From: Rosellinia necatrix
Lineage: Eukaryota > Ascomycota > Sordariomycetes > Xylariales > Xylariaceae
Assembly (NCBI GenBank): GCA_021209875.1
Contig: JAGYVD010000008.1
Location: 1,797,501-1,861,500, forward strand
Direction: 5' to 3'
Length of the DNA stretch: 64,000 nucleotides
Shown here: piece after piece, positions 12,776-23,463 of the stretch
How the letters are laid out: every line of letters begins with the position of its first letter
How positions within the stretch are numbered: the first letter of the stretch is position 1
The notes under the pieces: generated by a model
The model's input: the letters and a program-made list of their open reading frames with translations, nothing else
What the model was told of the DNA's origin: nothing
Database searches by the model: none
Made by a program: the position numbers and the translations under genes

Positions 12776-14010
12776 ATGTCGCAACCACATGTCCCCATGC
12801 TCATTAACATCCCTCCCGCGCCATCCAACCCGGACACACCCAGTGACATACCGTATGTGATCCCGCCGTATCTCGTGCCTTGGCCATTGACACAGGAACG
12901 CTAACTATCACCCTTACCTGCTATAGTGGCACACCAACCAGCAACACCACTTCGCTTTCCGCCCTTTCTACTACCGCTATCAAAGATGGCCATCGCGGGC
13001 ATGCTCATTTGGCGCTCGGCGGCCCCAAAGGCCATGGGCATCACCCGTCCACCAACAGCCTAGAAGCGGAACGTGCCGATCGTATTAGCCGCCTCGCCGG
13101 CCTTGAACGTGTTTCAACCATCCGCGCGCCGAATCAACAACAGGGGGGCGACGCCGGTTCTCCACAGACAACTCCGACCTCCACGGGCTTTCCGGCCCAT
13201 AACGCATCCGCTGCCATGGCTCCGGCGTACTTCGACGCAAATGGCCAGCCGACCGCAGCTACTAAGATGAGTACGGTTGGGACCGCCTCTGCCACAGCCA
13301 GCATTGGTGCTCGAACCACGACTGAGCCCGGTGAGCGATTCGAGGCTGATCTGACTGAGGTCGATGAGGACGAGTTGAGCACAGATACCAATTACCGCCA
13401 CATGGACCTGGATTCCACTTCGGGCGCTATTGACCCCATGGACGAGGACCTAGCCAACCGATCTGTCGGCGGGTTTGAAGATCGCATGAGTGATGATGGG
13501 ACTGCCAGCCTTGTCGGTTTCGGGGAGGGTGCCAACAGCACGGTCAGCGGCCCAATTTACATCCGCAAACAACATCATATCGCGGCCGGACCGGGCGGCA
13601 TTTGGGGCCTTGAGAGAAGCAGCTCGGGTTTAAGCCAAGAGGCCATGCTCAGACATCGAGAGATGCGAGATGTCCCAAGTAGCGATACACCCGTGAGCTC
13701 CGCTGCCGCTGCCGAGAGACGTGAGGCCAAGTATGTCGACGGGGTTGCGGTGGACGGCGGCGGCCATGTGGGCACGGTGGATGACGATATGTTCGTTGAC
13801 ACAACCACCCGCGGACCCGTTCCGATTCAGCCCGGCCAGCACCAGACTAGCGCCCTGCGGGAAGGCGTCGGCGGACCGGCCACTCGCGAGGCCGCGGAGC
13901 GCATCGTTCGTGAGCGGCTCGAGCAGGGAAGCGAAGGCCGAGGGCCTGTGCTAACGAGTCCGCAAGGCGGCGAAAAGCTTGGCAAGTTCTACTTCGAGGA
14001 AAAGAAGTAA
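12776..14010 (+). CDS. Conserved fungal acidic, low-complexity protein (uncharacterised)
   Basis: Exons 12776-12852 and 12927-14010 join at a phase-2 intron into 386 residues. The start is the first ATG of a Ser/Pro-rich leader (MSQPHVPMLINIPPAPSNP). Distinctive blocks are TTSLSALSTTAIKDGHRG, SLEAERADRISRLAGLERV, KMSTVGTASATASIGART, GTASLVGFGEGANSTVSGP, TREAAERIVRERLEQG and the end KLGKFYFEEKK. Block spacing and acidic linkers resemble a conserved Pezizomycotina protein that I remember only as hypothetical; no catalytic motif, signal peptide or membrane segment is visible. The arrangement of short conserved motifs in disordered sequence suggests a regulatory or scaffold protein, but that is inference. 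Coding certainty is high, function unknown. Confidence 0.8.
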
Positions 14011-15067
14011 GGCGGTTCCGTCCTCTCTCTAACTCGGGAGGGATATCCTCGGGCCGTTGGTTTAGGAGTACTTAATGCGTCTGTCCCTTGGCGTTTTGGG
14101 GGTCGGGAAAGGAAGGTGTTCCCTTGGCGCTGGTAAAATCGCGGGCACCTTCGCTATGATGGACTGGGAGCACGGAGTAGGGTTTGCCTTGCGTGATTCG
14201 GAATGTATCGATTGAATCGAGTGTCAGGGCAATTCGGCTGTACAATCAAGAGACGCTCGGAATATGTTTTACACTACATATTTGTTAGGGACAGGCTTTC
14301 GCGGCCATGTGGTACAAAATAAAAGACGCGTTGTGAAACCCGCAATGACCTCATACGATTGTGAACAATTGAGTTATACAGAGGAATGGTTATGATCCGG
14401 CATACTTCGGGGCCATTCTCACATACCTTAGCCGGATTGAATATACGAGGCCACCCGGGGTGAGGGACGCTGAAGTGGCGGTATGAGTAAACAGGGCCAC
14501 CCACCTAGCGGTGAATCTTCACCGACTGGTACAAATTCTACGAGGACCGGAAAATGGATACCTACATATACCAACTGCCTAGGTTAGGTAGGTAGGCAGG
14601 TAGCCGGTAGAATGCCGAACGTGCAGCTGGCCGGCCCGGGTAGGGCCTGGTCGCAAGGTTTATTTGTGTAGCCGAAAGGCGTATCGTATCGTATCGTGTC
14701 GTTTGAATAGTTCGCGATTGGACAAGATGCCCGGCGACAAAGTAGCTGCGGAGGATTAATTAACTAATTCATTTTGGGGGAGGATTCCACCTGGCCACGA
14801 GGTAACGAAGCACCGAAAGAAACATCGTGTGTACTATGTCCGGTGCTCGTGTATCTCAGCATTCATTTATCTCGTTCAGACCTGTTTCGGCGGAAGACGG
14901 ATCATCGTGTCACCCCATCTCAGGCCGGCCGGATGCGACTGAAAGTTGTCGAGTTTTTTTTCTCATACGATACGGGACCTGGTGGGATGTGCGTCGAGAT
15001 TATTTCGTGGCGATGGCCCAATTCACTCGATCAGTAGGTCCGTCGTGAAACGTAACAAGGCGCGGAG
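14011..15067. other. Spacer, 3' region of the acidic-protein gene
   Basis: No coding region supported. A CCTAGGTTAGGTAGGTAGGCAGGTAG-like repeat patch lies at about 14577-14610 and a short CGTATCGTATCGT run at about 14680-14705. Confidence 0.5.
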
Positions 15068-15286
15068 CTAGTTATGCCATAGCGCTAGATGATGCCATAG
15101 TCGGTGGATATTCATATACGTTTCCTCAGACAGGGCATCTCGTCGCCGCCTCATCTTCGGGTCCATATCGAGGCACTGGGAACGGATGCAAACGTAACCA
15201 GCCACCACGTCATCACTAATATACCGGAGATTGGGAGTAGGACGCAGGGCCGGATCGCGAAGACACGTCAGTAAGAGCGATGCGAG
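15068..15286 (-). CDS. C-terminal exon of an unassigned protein (gene incompletely resolved)
   Basis: This exon is open in phase 0 from a plausible acceptor (TTCCGCAG, 15287-15294) to a TAG at 15068-15070. It encodes 72 residues with normal amino-acid use: LASLLLTCLRDPALRPTP, YISDDVVAGYVCIRSQC, MDPKMRRRRDALSEE and TYMNIHRLWHHLALWHN. Upstream on the same strand (15482-15781) another coding-like stretch contains MNSILDLVGTATTWLPRM and NLVYLFSEVMEPRG, and a third frame near 15400-15535 reads WEMLDDSWHSSPIDRT, but an in-frame TAA (about 15408) and uncertain splice sites stop me joining them. It is either a multi-exon gene extending to about 16 kb or a decaying one. I do not recognise the family. 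Confidence 0.4.
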   Translation of the reverse strand, partial: LASLLLTCLRDPALRPTPNLRYISDDVVAGYVCIRSQCLDMDPKMRRRRDALSEETYMNIHRLWHHLALWHN

Positions 15287-18200
15287 CTGCGGAATAGTCG
15301 ACGTGCGCCCTCGAGAGCAAGTAGGATGGCGGAGCGATCGATGCCGAACAAGCAGCCGGTTGCCACAGAGCCGATGATACCTTCAATATGGTAGGTTGGC
15401 GTTTTAATTAGACGTTGTTCGAAGAATACCATGGTACAGCGCTCGTTGTATCGTCTGTAGCATGGTAGAATAGCGGCGCCGCTAACGTTCGGTCAATTGG
15501 TGATGAGTGCCACGAATCGTCCAGCATCTCCCAAGTGCTTTGTATCTAATCACATTTTCTTTCTTGAATGGTATATGCATAGTAACCTGGTCGATCTCCT
15601 TACGGCATGCGGTCGTTCGACGTCTATGCACATGTAAGCAAATTACTACCAAATAGTAGCCCCGAGGTTCCATCACTTCGGAAAACAGATAGACCAAGTT
15701 ATTATCGGCCATGCGGGGGAGCCATGTGGTGGCCGTGCCTACAAGATCCAATATGCTGTTCATCGCTTGCATGCCGAACAAATTGGACCGACAGAAGCAC
15801 CAAGCCCATCAGATGGATGGCGCACTCCATGTTGCGTTATATGTCTTGCTACTATGCCTCACCATGACTGACACCGCATCTCACATCATGTGGCAGCCAG
15901 CGGTGATTAATCAAGTTTCACCAAAAGAAAAGAAAAAGAGGTCACAGGCAAGCCACGGTAATGTCAACATGAAACAGAAAATGGTCTCTATGACCGTTTG
16001 ACGACAAGGCTGCAGGCGATCGCAAGGTCCATCAGCTACAATTAGCTGACGCTGCTGAAAAGTGGCGTGAAACCGGGACACCGACCCAGGGGCGAGGTTC
16101 GGGAATGAGAGAGGCCATCGGGTAACGAGAAGAGAAGGGAGCGAACGCCTGGTTCCTCGGTTGTGTGGCAGTCATGCGTGGAAATTGCAACAACTGTTTT
16201 TAGAGGGCAGTGGCTTTGGAGCCGCAATATGTCGGTATAGTAGCGTCCTCGTACTCCTAAATTGAACAAGGCGCCTGAGGACCACATGTTGCACTGTCAG
16301 CCCGTGTTGAAGGACTTCCCACAAAATTCGGTAAAAGCCCTATGTCGATCGCGATTGCATTGACGAGATCCAGAGCACCGGCCCATGATTATGGGGTTAT
16401 AATTATCAATCAAAATGTCCCAGTTTTATGCCTCCGGATAGCAAAATTTTTCTTTCCAACCAGGGGCAAGTTTCCAGAAACGGCAGATAGATCGGAAAGG
16501 ATTATCGGAGTCAGAAATCAGCAATGAGATCGGTCCTAGTTGCAAGGAAGAGTAATGCAGGGAGATAGGTTGTCCACGTCGCAGGTCGGGAGTAGTGTAC
16601 AAGTATATGTGCAATTACCAGCGAGCGAAGCAATCAGAGCGTTAGTGAGACTCTCCGTAATCCTACGCCGTATTTAATTTTGCAGAACAGCGTGTCAGAC
16701 ACAAACAGGAGGTGAGCAAGTAGGTAGGCGGACGAGAAGCAGCTACACTACATACGCTCACCACACACACGCACATAAACACACTACTGTAGGCTCCTCC
16801 TGTGTTGACGATGATTTGGCATAAAAAATGGCAAAACAAATGGCACCGAGAGGGGGACCGAGAACGGGCTAGGTTCTGCTTCGCCTGGGGGGTTGAGCAG
16901 CCAGTATGGGTAGAAGATCTGCCTTGGTTCTCACGGCCAAGGATCATAAGTGGTTCTTAATTAAAATTGGCAGTCTTGGCTGAGCTCCGCTGTTTGCGCC
17001 TCTCAGCAAAATGATACTCCGTACCTTGCAGTAGCTAGTGTAGCAATAGCAGGGGGAATGGATCATTCACGTAACCACAGGAGTGAGAACGCAGGTCCCC
17101 GTCCAGCCAGCATAAGCCTGCAGTTATTGGAGAGACGAATCAGAAATGGACGAGCATGCAACGAGTAACCGCCATAAGATGCCGTATGCAGGCCGATCCC
17201 CTTTGAGGGGCTGGCTGAAGGGAGTTGGCTGGCAAAGAGTGCAGATGGTTTCCAGGTTTGCTCCAGGTAACGCCACCTGACACGCAGGCACATGCAAACA
17301 CACGCATATACACTAGTAAATACGTAGCAGCTGCTACTAATAAAACAGAGGCCAGTGAGGACTATCCACGGCGGAAGAGACTGAGGCGCTGGCCGACGGG
17401 TGCTGGATCGGGCGTGACTGGTGTGTGGTGCTGGATACCCGATGAGATCCACGATCTGGCGTGCTTGGTTAGATACGAAAGGGTCCGCACTAACACTTGT
17501 ACGAGATGCTAGGACGGTAGTGGAAGTAAGATACGAGAGTACCTTGTTATCGCAGATCCCGAGGATTGGTGGTGTAGTCTCGACCGACTATCGACTCTTT
17601 CTCAAAGCCCAACAAAGATGCGTTTTCCATTGTGGGAAGGCCTCCTCCGGCTAATACTGATAGAGGGGGGGGGCATTGATGCCAACTTGGAAGTCCGGCT
17701 TTTAGAAGAAGCGGGTAATAAGAGTGCCCACTAGAACTTCCCATAGCGAATGACAATGCAGCGCCTAGAGAACGGGCGGGAGGGATTGTGATGACTTTGG
17801 GCTAGCGTGAGATGTAAGAGATGTAGGATGAACGAGTCAGATACAAAGGGAGAGACAGGATTGGCCAGGTTAGCTGCGTAGATGGGGCGGTGGCGCGCTA
17901 GAGGCAGAAGCGAAAGGGGCCGGTCCTGGGCATTGAATTTCTCGTGTCCGTGGGTGGGCGGCGTCTGGGGGAAGGCAGTCCAGGGCCGAAATGGAGCGCG
18001 GTGCAGCTGTCGGTACCGCGCCCTACAGTACCGACATTGGGTACGGATCAGTAGTAAGAGCGTAGTATGCAGTTAGAACCAGCCCGAAGGAGCAAACAAC
18101 ATGGTAATTTCGAGAATATCCAATGGGAAGATCCTCCGCCACGAGTCAAAAAGTATAATCCACGCTAAACCTACCTACTATAACCGGTGCGTACACAACA

Positions 18201-18699
18201 GTAGGTACTTGCTTACACTAGTTAGCGGACGTACGGCTGAGATGTCGCGCACAGTTAGTATTACACTGTATTTCCCAAAACGAAGTAGCGCTTCACCACA
18301 CTAACTCACATATCGACCAACAGACGTGGTTAGTGGCGAGGGACTTAGACAGCAGTTACTGTGTACACTAGACCATGAACAGCACACCACACATGGCCGA
18401 CAGCACATCATCCCCCACTGTCAGTGGGCTTGGTGGCTGCTAGACTGGTAGACCATTCCCAGCTCGGGTTTCGCGCCCAGGGCTCGCCCTGCCAAGGCTC
18501 GGGTCGACCGCCTGGTCACACAGTTCCTGGTCGGTGTTGGGTGGGACCCCCGGTCACGACCCTGGTCACAGAAGCACCACACAGAGAGCCAGGCCGAGAG
18601 CCACTCACACACGCCCACCCCCTTTTCTGGTCCTTTTCTGGCAGCCAGGGCCAGGGGCCCCACAGCGGCGCGGACGAGCGCTGGACACAGGCCACTCGC

Positions 18700-18765
18700 T
18701 ACACTACCACTACCACCACTCCCACTCCCACTACCATCACTACTACCACTATCACCCAGCATCGA
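18700..18765. repeat. CACTAC/CACTCC triplet-hexamer microsatellite
   Basis: About 65 bp of ACTACCACT, CCACTCCCACT and ACCATCACT units in imperfect tandem order; no gene uses it. Confidence 0.6.
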
Positions 18766-18904
18766 CGACGGCGCTAGACTACAGAGCTAGTTCGAGGGCG
18801 GGACAAGACCGCCTTCCTTTGTGGTTGCATGGGACCCTGCCATCTAATCTCGCCAATGTTGCAGCGCCAGTCGGCCAGGCTGGGGGAAATGAACAAAGGC
18901 GGCG

Positions 18905-19122
18905 CTAAAATATATAAGCAGATGATCACTCCTCCATCTGAGATTCCCTTTCTCCTTTCTTCACCCACCTTCAACTGTAAATACAGTCCAGTCGCTCGCT
19001 TGGTATCAACTTGTCACTCTCTCACTCACAGTCTTTCGCTACAGACAATAATACCTGTCACCTCCGACACATCTTAGTAATATCTAATACTCCCACAACC
19101 AACCAAAACAACCTCAATCAAA
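18905..19122 (+). promoter_or_regulatory. TATA box and CT-rich leader of the wall-protein gene
   Basis: CTAAAATATATAAGCAG at about 18905-18921 is a canonical fungal TATA element. It is followed by pyrimidine-rich tracts (18940-19040) and a CA-rich leader ending AATCAAA before the ATG at 19123. The arrangement and the very biased codons of the gene suggest strong expression. Confidence 0.55.
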
Positions 19123-19716
19123 ATGCGTACTGCTGCTGTCGCCCTTGCCCTGGCTGGCCTTGCCGCCGCCACCTACGACTCCTACCCCGTTGCCGGTGGT
19201 TACCCCGTCGAGTCCAGCTCCGTCGCCTACCCCACGGAGACCCCCGTTGAGACTCCCAGCTACCCGGTCGAGACCCCCAGCTACCCCGTTGAGAGCTCTA
19301 CCTCCGAGGCCTACCCCAGCAGCACTCCTGCTGAGTACCCTTCCAGCTCTGCTCCCGGCTACCCCGTCGAGACTCCCAGCTACCCTGCTGAGACCTACCC
19401 CGTTGAGACGCCCACCGGCTACCCGGTCGAGAGCCCTTCCACCTACCCCGGCGGCAACGGCTACCCTACCTACCCGGCCTCGTCTCCCAGCTACCCCGTC
19501 GAGACCTACCCGGTCGAGACTCCCACTTACCCCGTTGAGACGCCTGCTCCTTACCCCACCCAGAGCTACCCCGTCACCCTGACGACCTCCGTCGGCACCA
19601 TCTCCGTGCCCAGCTACCCCACCGGCTCGTCCACCCCCATCCCCACCGCCGGTGCTGGCCGCGTTGCCGCCTCCTTCGGTGTTGTCGGTGCCGCCCTCGC
19701 TGCTTACCTTCTGTAA
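19123..19716 (+). CDS. YPVETP-repeat cell-wall protein, predicted GPI-anchored
   Basis: A single-exon frame of 197 residues. Residues 1-16 (MRTAAVALALAGLAAA) are a typical signal peptide. About residues 20-150 are built from imperfect repeats of YPVETP, SYPVE and related TYP/GYP units, rich in Tyr, Pro, Ser, Thr and Val with almost no charged residues other than Glu. The C-terminus has a small-residue stretch (TPIPTAGAGRVAA) followed by a hydrophobic tail (FGVVGAALAAYLL), the layout of a GPI-anchor signal. Third codon positions are overwhelmingly C, typical of a highly expressed fungal gene. The role is likely structural or surface-related; repeat count probably varies between strains. Confidence 0.85.
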   Translation: MRTAAVALALAGLAAATYDSYPVAGGYPVESSSVAYPTETPVETPSYPVETPSYPVESSTSEAYPSSTPAEYPSSSAPGYPVETPSYPAETYPVETPTGYPVESPSTYPGGNGYPTYPASSPSYPVETYPVETPTYPVETPAPYPTQSYPVTLTTSVGTISVPSYPTGSSTPIPTAGAGRVAASFGVVGAALAAYLL

Positions 19717-21196
19717 GCGATGTCTCTTTCCCACCCAAAAATCTTCCCGGGAAGGACATCCTTTGATGCGAAATGACGGCGCTGCGGCGTGATGGAGTTA
19801 CTCCGAACAAAGGTCTATAACAGGCCGCCCTCTCAGGCGGTAGGGGTTGAGATATATAAAGTTGGTTTGGCTGTATTCTAATTCTTGAGTCGTCGATCAT
19901 GAGCTCATGATGATGATGGATAGACCTTTTAAATAATGATATTTTGAGATGTGTCATCCCATATACCTATTGTGTTTTCATCGCATTGTGACTTGTCGTG
20001 TTGAATCGCTCGTAGTTACTGTCATCCGTCTATGCTAATGTCGTATTCTAAATATATTGAATCTTACACTGTCTCAGAACTATAGTGTTAGTCTGTCTTG
20101 TTTCGTTCTTTGTTATTCAAATCATAACTTCTTGAGTCCGTCGCTATTATCCTCATAATTCATAATTGTTGGTGGTATGGTGTTCTCGATTGCAGCGTAA
20201 TTGGCCACCTCCTCATGTTGTCACACCCACGCGCTTTTCCACGAGCCAATGAAGCCTGTCGTACAAAAGAGTTATATTTTAGATTGCATCCGCGTTCCCG
20301 GCCGTCCTTCTCGACCATCGCTTGTGGTAGGGCTGTCGTCTTATTTGAGTTCGCCGATCACACCCCCCCTTGACCGACCCGGATCGCTGGAATGCCAGAA
20401 ATCAAGATATGAGAGATGCGCTGGGGTCGTTGCGGCCGATCGGATCTCGTCGGGCGGGGGGGTTACCCTGCAATGACTGTGCACCCACCACCCACCCTCC
20501 TCCCCCCTTGGTCCTTGTCCATCGTTCCACGAACCGAATAATATATCGTCACAGTTTCCTGGGTGCTTTAATTTAATTGAGGCGGAAGCCCGAGTTACAC
20601 GCCACATTCCGTCATGTAGTTGATGCTGGGGGCTTGTAATTTTCGCGCCGCGTTGAAGTTGCTGTTTTCCTCTTCGGGAACATTTATTTTGTTACACCTT
20701 TCACAATCGCCAAGCACCCGCTGGTTTTTTTTTTTTTTTTTTTTGGTATCTTTCCCATACCTAGACTGCAAATTATTTTATTTCGTACGTAAATTCAATA
20801 TTACAAGGTATATATATATACTCTATCTATCTTGTTGTAAACAGTTCGTATTTACGAAATTATCCGAGACATGTATATGTTTCGGAGCCCTTAGATATTA
20901 CCGCAGCCCTACATCAACGGCAGACTAGGCGGCTGCTCAGGATGCACAGAGACATTCATCTGTAATCCTGCTGCTTACCCCGAACCGTTACTTCATCATT
21001 ATCTCAGCGATACCATGAGTTTAATCTTTTTGATTGCATCCGCGATCGACTGGGAGCATCCGAGTTGTTCGTTGTGTATCCGCTCTATTGGTTGATGAAG
21101 TAATCGCCCTCTATATTTGGTATTATACAGAACAGCACTATGCGACGTATAATTCACGCTACATGGGGAGCGTGACATATTTCGGCGTATACAATG
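19717..21196. other. Spacer with poly-T run
   Basis: 3' region of the wall-protein gene, then AT-rich sequence with a T19 run (20726-20744). No coding region recognised. Confidence 0.5.
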
Positions 21197-23082
21197 CTAA
21201 TAAGGAGTCTGGTCATTTATTTCCCGTTCACTCCTCTCAAGGGCTGCAACCAGGCTTTCCAATTCGCAAATGACCGATTTGTAGAAAGCCCTCTGCAGCG
21301 GCGGGCTACCAAGGTCCGATCCATGCCCGAAGTCGCAGTCGATGCATTTCTGCGTGAGCTCTTGATACCGAGGCCCCAGGCGCCCGTTCACCGAGGCCAG
21401 CTTTCGGATCGTGAATACGTCGCTGGCGTCCAGTTGGCTCCAGCGGCCGATCTGCAAGAGCGCGACCCCGAGACAGTAGAGAGACAAGTTGCGGATGCCG
21501 TACGTAAGCTGCAATACCTCGCCGCTTGGCGGCTGCTCTGCTGTCGTCATCTCGTATTCTTCAGTCCCCAAATCCAGCCCTGTTCCAATATGCACCGTCT
21601 TCAGACAAGCAGAGAGCTCCGTGGCGGACGGGTCCTTGAAATAGGAAAGGTCCCACAGCGACCAATACTGCTGCCACCATGGAGTCCAGTGTAGCTGTAG
21701 ATGCCCTTTCGCTATTTGCAACACGAGCCGGAGCTGCTGTGTGACCGTCAGGTCGGCGTCTAGACTGCTGTTTAGGATATTGGTCAATGGGATCGCCGCT
21801 CTTTTTGGTGCCGACTTGGATACTGCGCCACCAACGTGGTTGCCTGGAAACAACGCGCGCCGCCGTAGGCAATCCGCCCCGAGAAAAGGCGTAGACGCCT
21901 GGTTCTCTTCAGCTAGTTGGAATAATGTCCCGCAGACGTTGTTAGATGTTTGTAAGTCGACGGACTTTTGGGGCTCAGGCGTATTCTCCGACGATACTGT
22001 GAGTGGTTCCCCTACAGAAGAGACCTGTCGCTGTCTTTTGGCGAGCGGATGTTCAGCCAATTGGTCGTCACGAGAAGGCTTAAAATTATTGGTGTGAGGC
22101 AACTCCGAGCATGGAATGGCTGTCGAAAGGTTCATCGCAAGGGCTCTGGTTTCACCGAGCGGCAACCGCGGCGGTTGTATAGTTAGATCCAAGGAGTGAC
22201 TGGATACGTATCAGGATATATACTCTTATACTCTTAAAAGGTCAGTTAGGAATGGGGGTCTTAATTACGTGGAAGTCGTGATACCGATCCGATGACGGCA
22301 ATGGAGAAAGATACGCATATCGTGACCGTCAAACCATTCTAGCAAGAGAGCTATCCGATGCTCTGCATGATGGACCTCTGCGCAGGACCAGCAGGATTTC
22401 ACAGAGTTGTAAAATGCTCTTGCGAGCTCCCCTTTCACACTATAGTCCGCGGGGATTGGCTTCTGTTCCCCCGCCTGAGCGACTATGTTGCTTTGATTGA
22501 ACTCCTTCGCCATTTTGCGCAGTCGTCTGAACTCTTGATTGAGCTCTTTAATGTGACCTATATCCGCCTCGTAGCTTGTCTTGTTAGTCGTGACACTGAC
22601 TGCCTCCCGGACTTTCTCAGTAGCAGTAAGCTGCGTTCGTTAGTCGGCGCGCTTCGTCATCTTAACGGGCCGTTACCGAAACATACCTTCACATTGCGGT
22701 CCGTGTCTTGTAAAGTATAGTTGAGTCTTTTATCGAGCGCCTGAATCTGACGGCGAATCTCTCCCAATGTTTCCTCGATAGACTCATATTTGCGCCCGAG
22801 ATATCGCTTGATCTTCTGATCTAGGTCGGGGTCGGCCCAAAGCTCGCTCTCTTCGTCTTCCAGCATAAAAACCACGTCATCCGGATTCACAATCTCCTGC
22901 AGGAGGAGATGACATTCGTCAAGAAACACATGCAACTGGGTTTTAAAGCTTCTACGTAGCCTCTGCAGTACCTTATCATGGCTCCGGAGGACTTTCAGCT
23001 TAGAACGCGTACCCTTGATGATCTTGATGGCCGATAGGGCGAGAGGTGCTATCCCCAGGCCGAGGGAGATTGGGTCCGCCAT
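21197..23082 (-). CDS. HeLo-like N-terminal plus DUF7580 C-terminal protein, 3 exons
   Basis: Exons 22687-23082, 22269-22630 and 21197-22199 join in frame into 586 residues. The N-terminus MADPISLGLGIAPLALSAIK, followed by a helical segment with LKVLRSHDKVLQRLRRSFKT and FLDECHLLLQEIV, is the fungal HeLo-like/prion-inhibition-type helical domain that opens many DUF7580 proteins. The C-terminal exon has the DUF7580 pattern: LRLVLQIAKGHLQLHWTPWW, WSLWDLSYF, YCLGVALLQIGRWSQL, LGPRYQELTQKCIDCDFG, LQRAFYKSVICELESLV. HeLo-like domains act as signalling or membrane-active domains next to fungal NLR receptors; DUF7580 resembles a degenerate kinase-like fold, but its function is not known to me. It is transcribed divergently from the zinc-finger/bZIP gene 381 bp away. 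The donor of exon 2 (CCAC|GTAATT) was chosen by phase. Confidence 0.82.
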
Positions 23083-23463
23083 TTACATAGCGATATGGAA
23101 GTGAGTAGGATAAGCGACAAGATTAGATATTACAGATATATCGGTACGGTCGCCGCATCTATTTGCTACAACTGCGCTATACAGTCGGACATCAGGGAGT
23201 GGGATCAACCGAAGCCTTCCGGCTGCCCCTCAGTTAGTTATTTGACCGCACAGCGAAGCAGCCTGTCTCGGCTCATGCAGGCCTTCGATAGTCGGCTTAT
23301 CTCATTGGGTGGTGACCGTCAGCCACACAGATACGGACAGATACGAACAATAAGCGCGCGGTTTCTCCAACCAGGGTCACGTATTGCTAACCGATTCAAG
23401 AATCAGCCCCTGGTACATCTTTGCGGGCAACTGCTCCCTCTGGAACGCGCGTATAAGGGAGTC
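23083..23463. promoter_or_regulatory. Shared divergent promoter region
   Basis: 381 bp separate the divergent start codons of the HeLo-like/DUF7580 gene and the multi-zinc-finger/bZIP gene. The right half remains open in the reading frame of the downstream gene, so the true start of that gene could lie further left. No clear TATA box. Confidence 0.4.

Larger units (their letters stand above)
15287..19122. other. Mostly unresolved region with possible exon remnants
   Basis: Apart from possible upstream exons of the 15068-15286 gene (15480-15800, minus strand), no gene can be supported. Minus-strand stretches at 16042-16287 and 17063-17452 contain short coding-like segments but no consistent splice chain. 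A CACTAC/CCACTACCA repeat lies at 18700-18765. The last 200 bp form the promoter of the next gene. Confidence 0.4.

Noticed and set aside
17063..17460. Minus-strand segment with ARQIVDLIGYP resembling a kinase C-lobe
   Set aside because: The MWSSG-like segment that should precede it lies downstream in gene order, and no other kinase motif exists.
19114..19734. 206-codon minus-strand frame under the YPVETP-protein gene
   Set aside because: Mirror of the repeats (Gly/Val/Arg-rich); the plus frame has signal peptide and GPI tail.
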